From positions 1 through 15,274 of the forward strand of contig SLQC01000128.1 of the NCBI GenBank assembly GCA_007131625.1: 15,274 nucleotides of DNA. The letters are read 5' to 3'. Shown in pieces: positions 14,050 through 15,274 of this stretch (the first letter of the stretch is position 1; each line of letters starts with the position of its first letter). Source of the DNA: Balneolales bacterium. GTDB taxonomy: Bacteria; Bacteroidota; Rhodothermia; Balneolales; Natronogracilivirgulaceae. Below the pieces are notes generated by a model. It saw only the letters and a list, made by a program, of their open reading frames with translations. It was not told the origin of the DNA and did no database searches. Position numbers and translations under genes: made by a program.

Positions 14050-14172
14050 TCAATCCATTTCGCGAATCTCGTTAAAATGGGATAAGCCAAGCCCCGCAGT
14101 CGCCGCAATACTCAAGCCGTCCTCGGAATAAAGCACCCGCTCTGCGTTGGCTGCATGTGCGCGACGTTCCAT
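14050..14172 (-). CDS. 40-residue ORF of unknown family, in frame with the downstream membrane fragment
   Basis: ATG 14172 opens MERRAHAANAERVLYSEDGL then SIAATAGLGLSHFNEIREMD and TGA at 14050-14052. The composition looks like real soluble protein rather than noise. It starts 17 bases after the stop of the 347-residue gene on the same strand. The frame continues past the TGA into the possible Nramp tail. It could be the end piece of a lost enzyme gene, a genuine small gene, or the N-terminal part of one gene broken by nonsense mutation. I do not recognise it. Confidence 0.35.
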   Translation of the reverse strand: MERRAHAANAERVLYSEDGLSIAATAGLGLSHFNEIREMD

Positions 14173-14189
14173 ATATGAGGTGATGCTGT

Positions 14190-15233
14190 TTATTTGCTTG
14201 ATTCCTGAATCATAAGTTCAGTGAACTTAATTTTGTCTTCCGGTGAAAGTTTAGCGAAAATCTCACTCTCCGCTGTACGCAAATAATTAACCGTGCTCGG
14301 CAGCAATTTGCTGTAATCGTGTCGGCCCAACAACCGGGCAATTTTTCCAAGGTCAAGAGTACCCGTATCGATATGTTTACTTGTTCCCGATAAATATTCC
14401 TTAAACCCTTTCTTGTAACTGCTTTCCAAAATTACCAATGCCGCTTTGCCGTCCTCCAGTGCTTTTTCATTCCGTTTCCTGATTCCGGTCTTTGACTCTA
14501 TTTCACCAGCACCCAGAATTTGCATTAATTCATTAGAGAGTTCAGTATATCTTTTCTGCATTTCCGGATAGTTTCGTAACAAACTTTTATCAATACGCTC
14601 ATCTTTCTTTTCGATTTTATTGAGAAGTTCTGAATCAGACGGCTTGATATGCAATTTCTTTATGTCCTCCCCCATCTCCTGCAACAATCGGTTGATGCTG
14701 TTCCGGCGATTTTGATCAATTGTTGCAACCACATCCTCCATCGATGCAACAACCTCTTTTTTTAGGTCGTGAGCATAAGACAGATCATCAATTCCACAAT
14801 GATCTGAAAAATTGTTCACGTGTTCTCTAAGGCGCATGAGCGCTTCCCTTCTGACGAGTATATTATCCGCACTCTCTTTACCTGCCAGAGGGAACAGTAT
14901 GTCACGAATCTGCTTAATTATTTCTTTATCTGCAGGAAATCTTTTTGCTGCTGCTTCCAGATACTCAAGCTTCAGTTCATTTTTTTCGATTTGATCAATT
15001 TTTTTCAGCCATTGCCTCCTTACGTCATCAACTTTTTGCAAATGATAAGTTTCCGAATTTGCACCTGTTGAAATCCCCATATGAGTTGGCTCTTTAGAGA
15101 TTCCTCGCAGAAGTGACTCCAGAATCCTGACATTCCCGACAAGTTTGTAAACGTAAAATGCTCCGATAATCAGTATGGCAAATGCCGTGGCAGAAATTAT
15201 CAGAAGTAGAATTAAAATCGTATTACTTTCCAT
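14190..15233 (-). CDS. Single-pass membrane protein with long helical cytoplasmic region, unrecognised
   Basis: 347 residues starting at ATG 15233. A hydrophobic segment at residues 5-31 (ILILLLIISATAFAILIIGA plus FYVYKLV) is followed by about 310 charged residues rich in Lys, Glu, Leu and Arg. These look mostly alpha-helical, with coiled-coil-like heptads around VVASMEDVVATIDQNRRNSI, ELLNKIEKKDERIDKSLLRN and MQKRYTELSNELMQIL. There are no Walker, kinase, HAMP or protease motifs. The topology is probably N-terminal anchor with the bulk in the cytoplasm, since few positive charges precede the helix and Lys/Arg follow it. It is intact, unlike its neighbours downstream, and the 5' flank (15234-15274) is AT-rich. 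A structural, scaffold or sensor role is possible, but nothing in the sequence decides it. Confidence 0.75.
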   Translation of the reverse strand: MESNTILILLLIISATAFAILIIGAFYVYKLVGNVRILESLLRGISKEPTHMGISTGANSETYHLQKVDDVRRQWLKKIDQIEKNELKLEYLEAAAKRFPADKEIIKQIRDILFPLAGKESADNILVRREALMRLREHVNNFSDHCGIDDLSYAHDLKKEVVASMEDVVATIDQNRRNSINRLLQEMGEDIKKLHIKPSDSELLNKIEKKDERIDKSLLRNYPEMQKRYTELSNELMQILGAGEIESKTGIRKRNEKALEDGKAALVILESSYKKGFKEYLSGTSKHIDTGTLDLGKIARLLGRHDYSKLLPSTVNYLRTAESEIFAKLSPEDKIKFTELMIQESSK

Positions 15234-15274
15234 TTCTGTGGCCTGTTGTTTTGTTGAATATCAAATAGTTTGGA

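Noticed and set aside
14050..14052. TGA as selenocysteine codon
   Set aside because: No stem-loop typical of a bacterial SECIS is apparent just after it, and no selenoprotein family fits; fragment junction or nonsense mutation is simpler.

Overview
The window reads like chromosomal DNA of a heterotrophic, carotenoid-making bacterium of the Bacteroidota / Rhodothermota / Balneolota group. This is an inference. It rests on a CrtI-CrtB pair typical of those phyla, gene starts that mostly lack Shine-Dalgarno sequences, an S9 peptidase of the family common there, and an ABC / FtsX-permease / lipocalin-like operon. No rRNA, tRNA or CRISPR array is visible, so the placement is tentative.

Layout. 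(1) 2-2346: carotenoid operon, with the C-terminal part of phytoene desaturase (crtI), phytoene synthase (crtB) and a TPR protein. (2) 2610-3056: a small pyrimidine-dimer glycosylase / endonuclease V-like repair gene. (3) 3199-3700: a broken S9 peptidase on the minus strand. (4) 3805-8700: a tightly coupled LolD/MacB-like ATPase, an 878-aa FtsX-type permease and a CrtC/AttH lipocalin-like protein, probably moving or modifying lipophilic envelope material; this operon carries several in-frame minisatellites. (5) 8819-9562: a TauE/SafE transporter. (6) 9610-10107: a toxin-antitoxin locus collapsed into one broken reading frame. (7) 10544-11108: three consecutive YtxH-like membrane microproteins, all too short for ordinary gene calling. 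(8) 11324-12495: a secreted GH32/GH43-like beta-propeller protein whose Tat signal peptide lies in another frame. (9) 12625-13090: remnant of an IS256-type transposase. (10) 13095-13731: a KDPG aldolase gene (eda) with a +1 shift in a run of eight C. (11) 13831-14172: a possible Nramp C-terminal remnant, separated by one in-frame TGA from a 40-residue ORF. (12) 14190-15233: an unrecognised single-pass membrane protein.

The first nine kilobases are mostly healthy operons, with one pseudogene. From about 9.6 to 14.2 kb almost every larger gene is damaged by a nonsense codon, frameshift or internal deletion, and an IS remnant sits in the middle. This looks like an accessory stretch undergoing decay. 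Some of the single-base shifts in homopolymers could instead be assembly errors. The most unusual items are the YtxH-like microprotein trio, the minisatellites and start-region duplication in the export operon, and the antitoxin-toxin deletion fusion. I see no clearly new defence or biosynthetic system.
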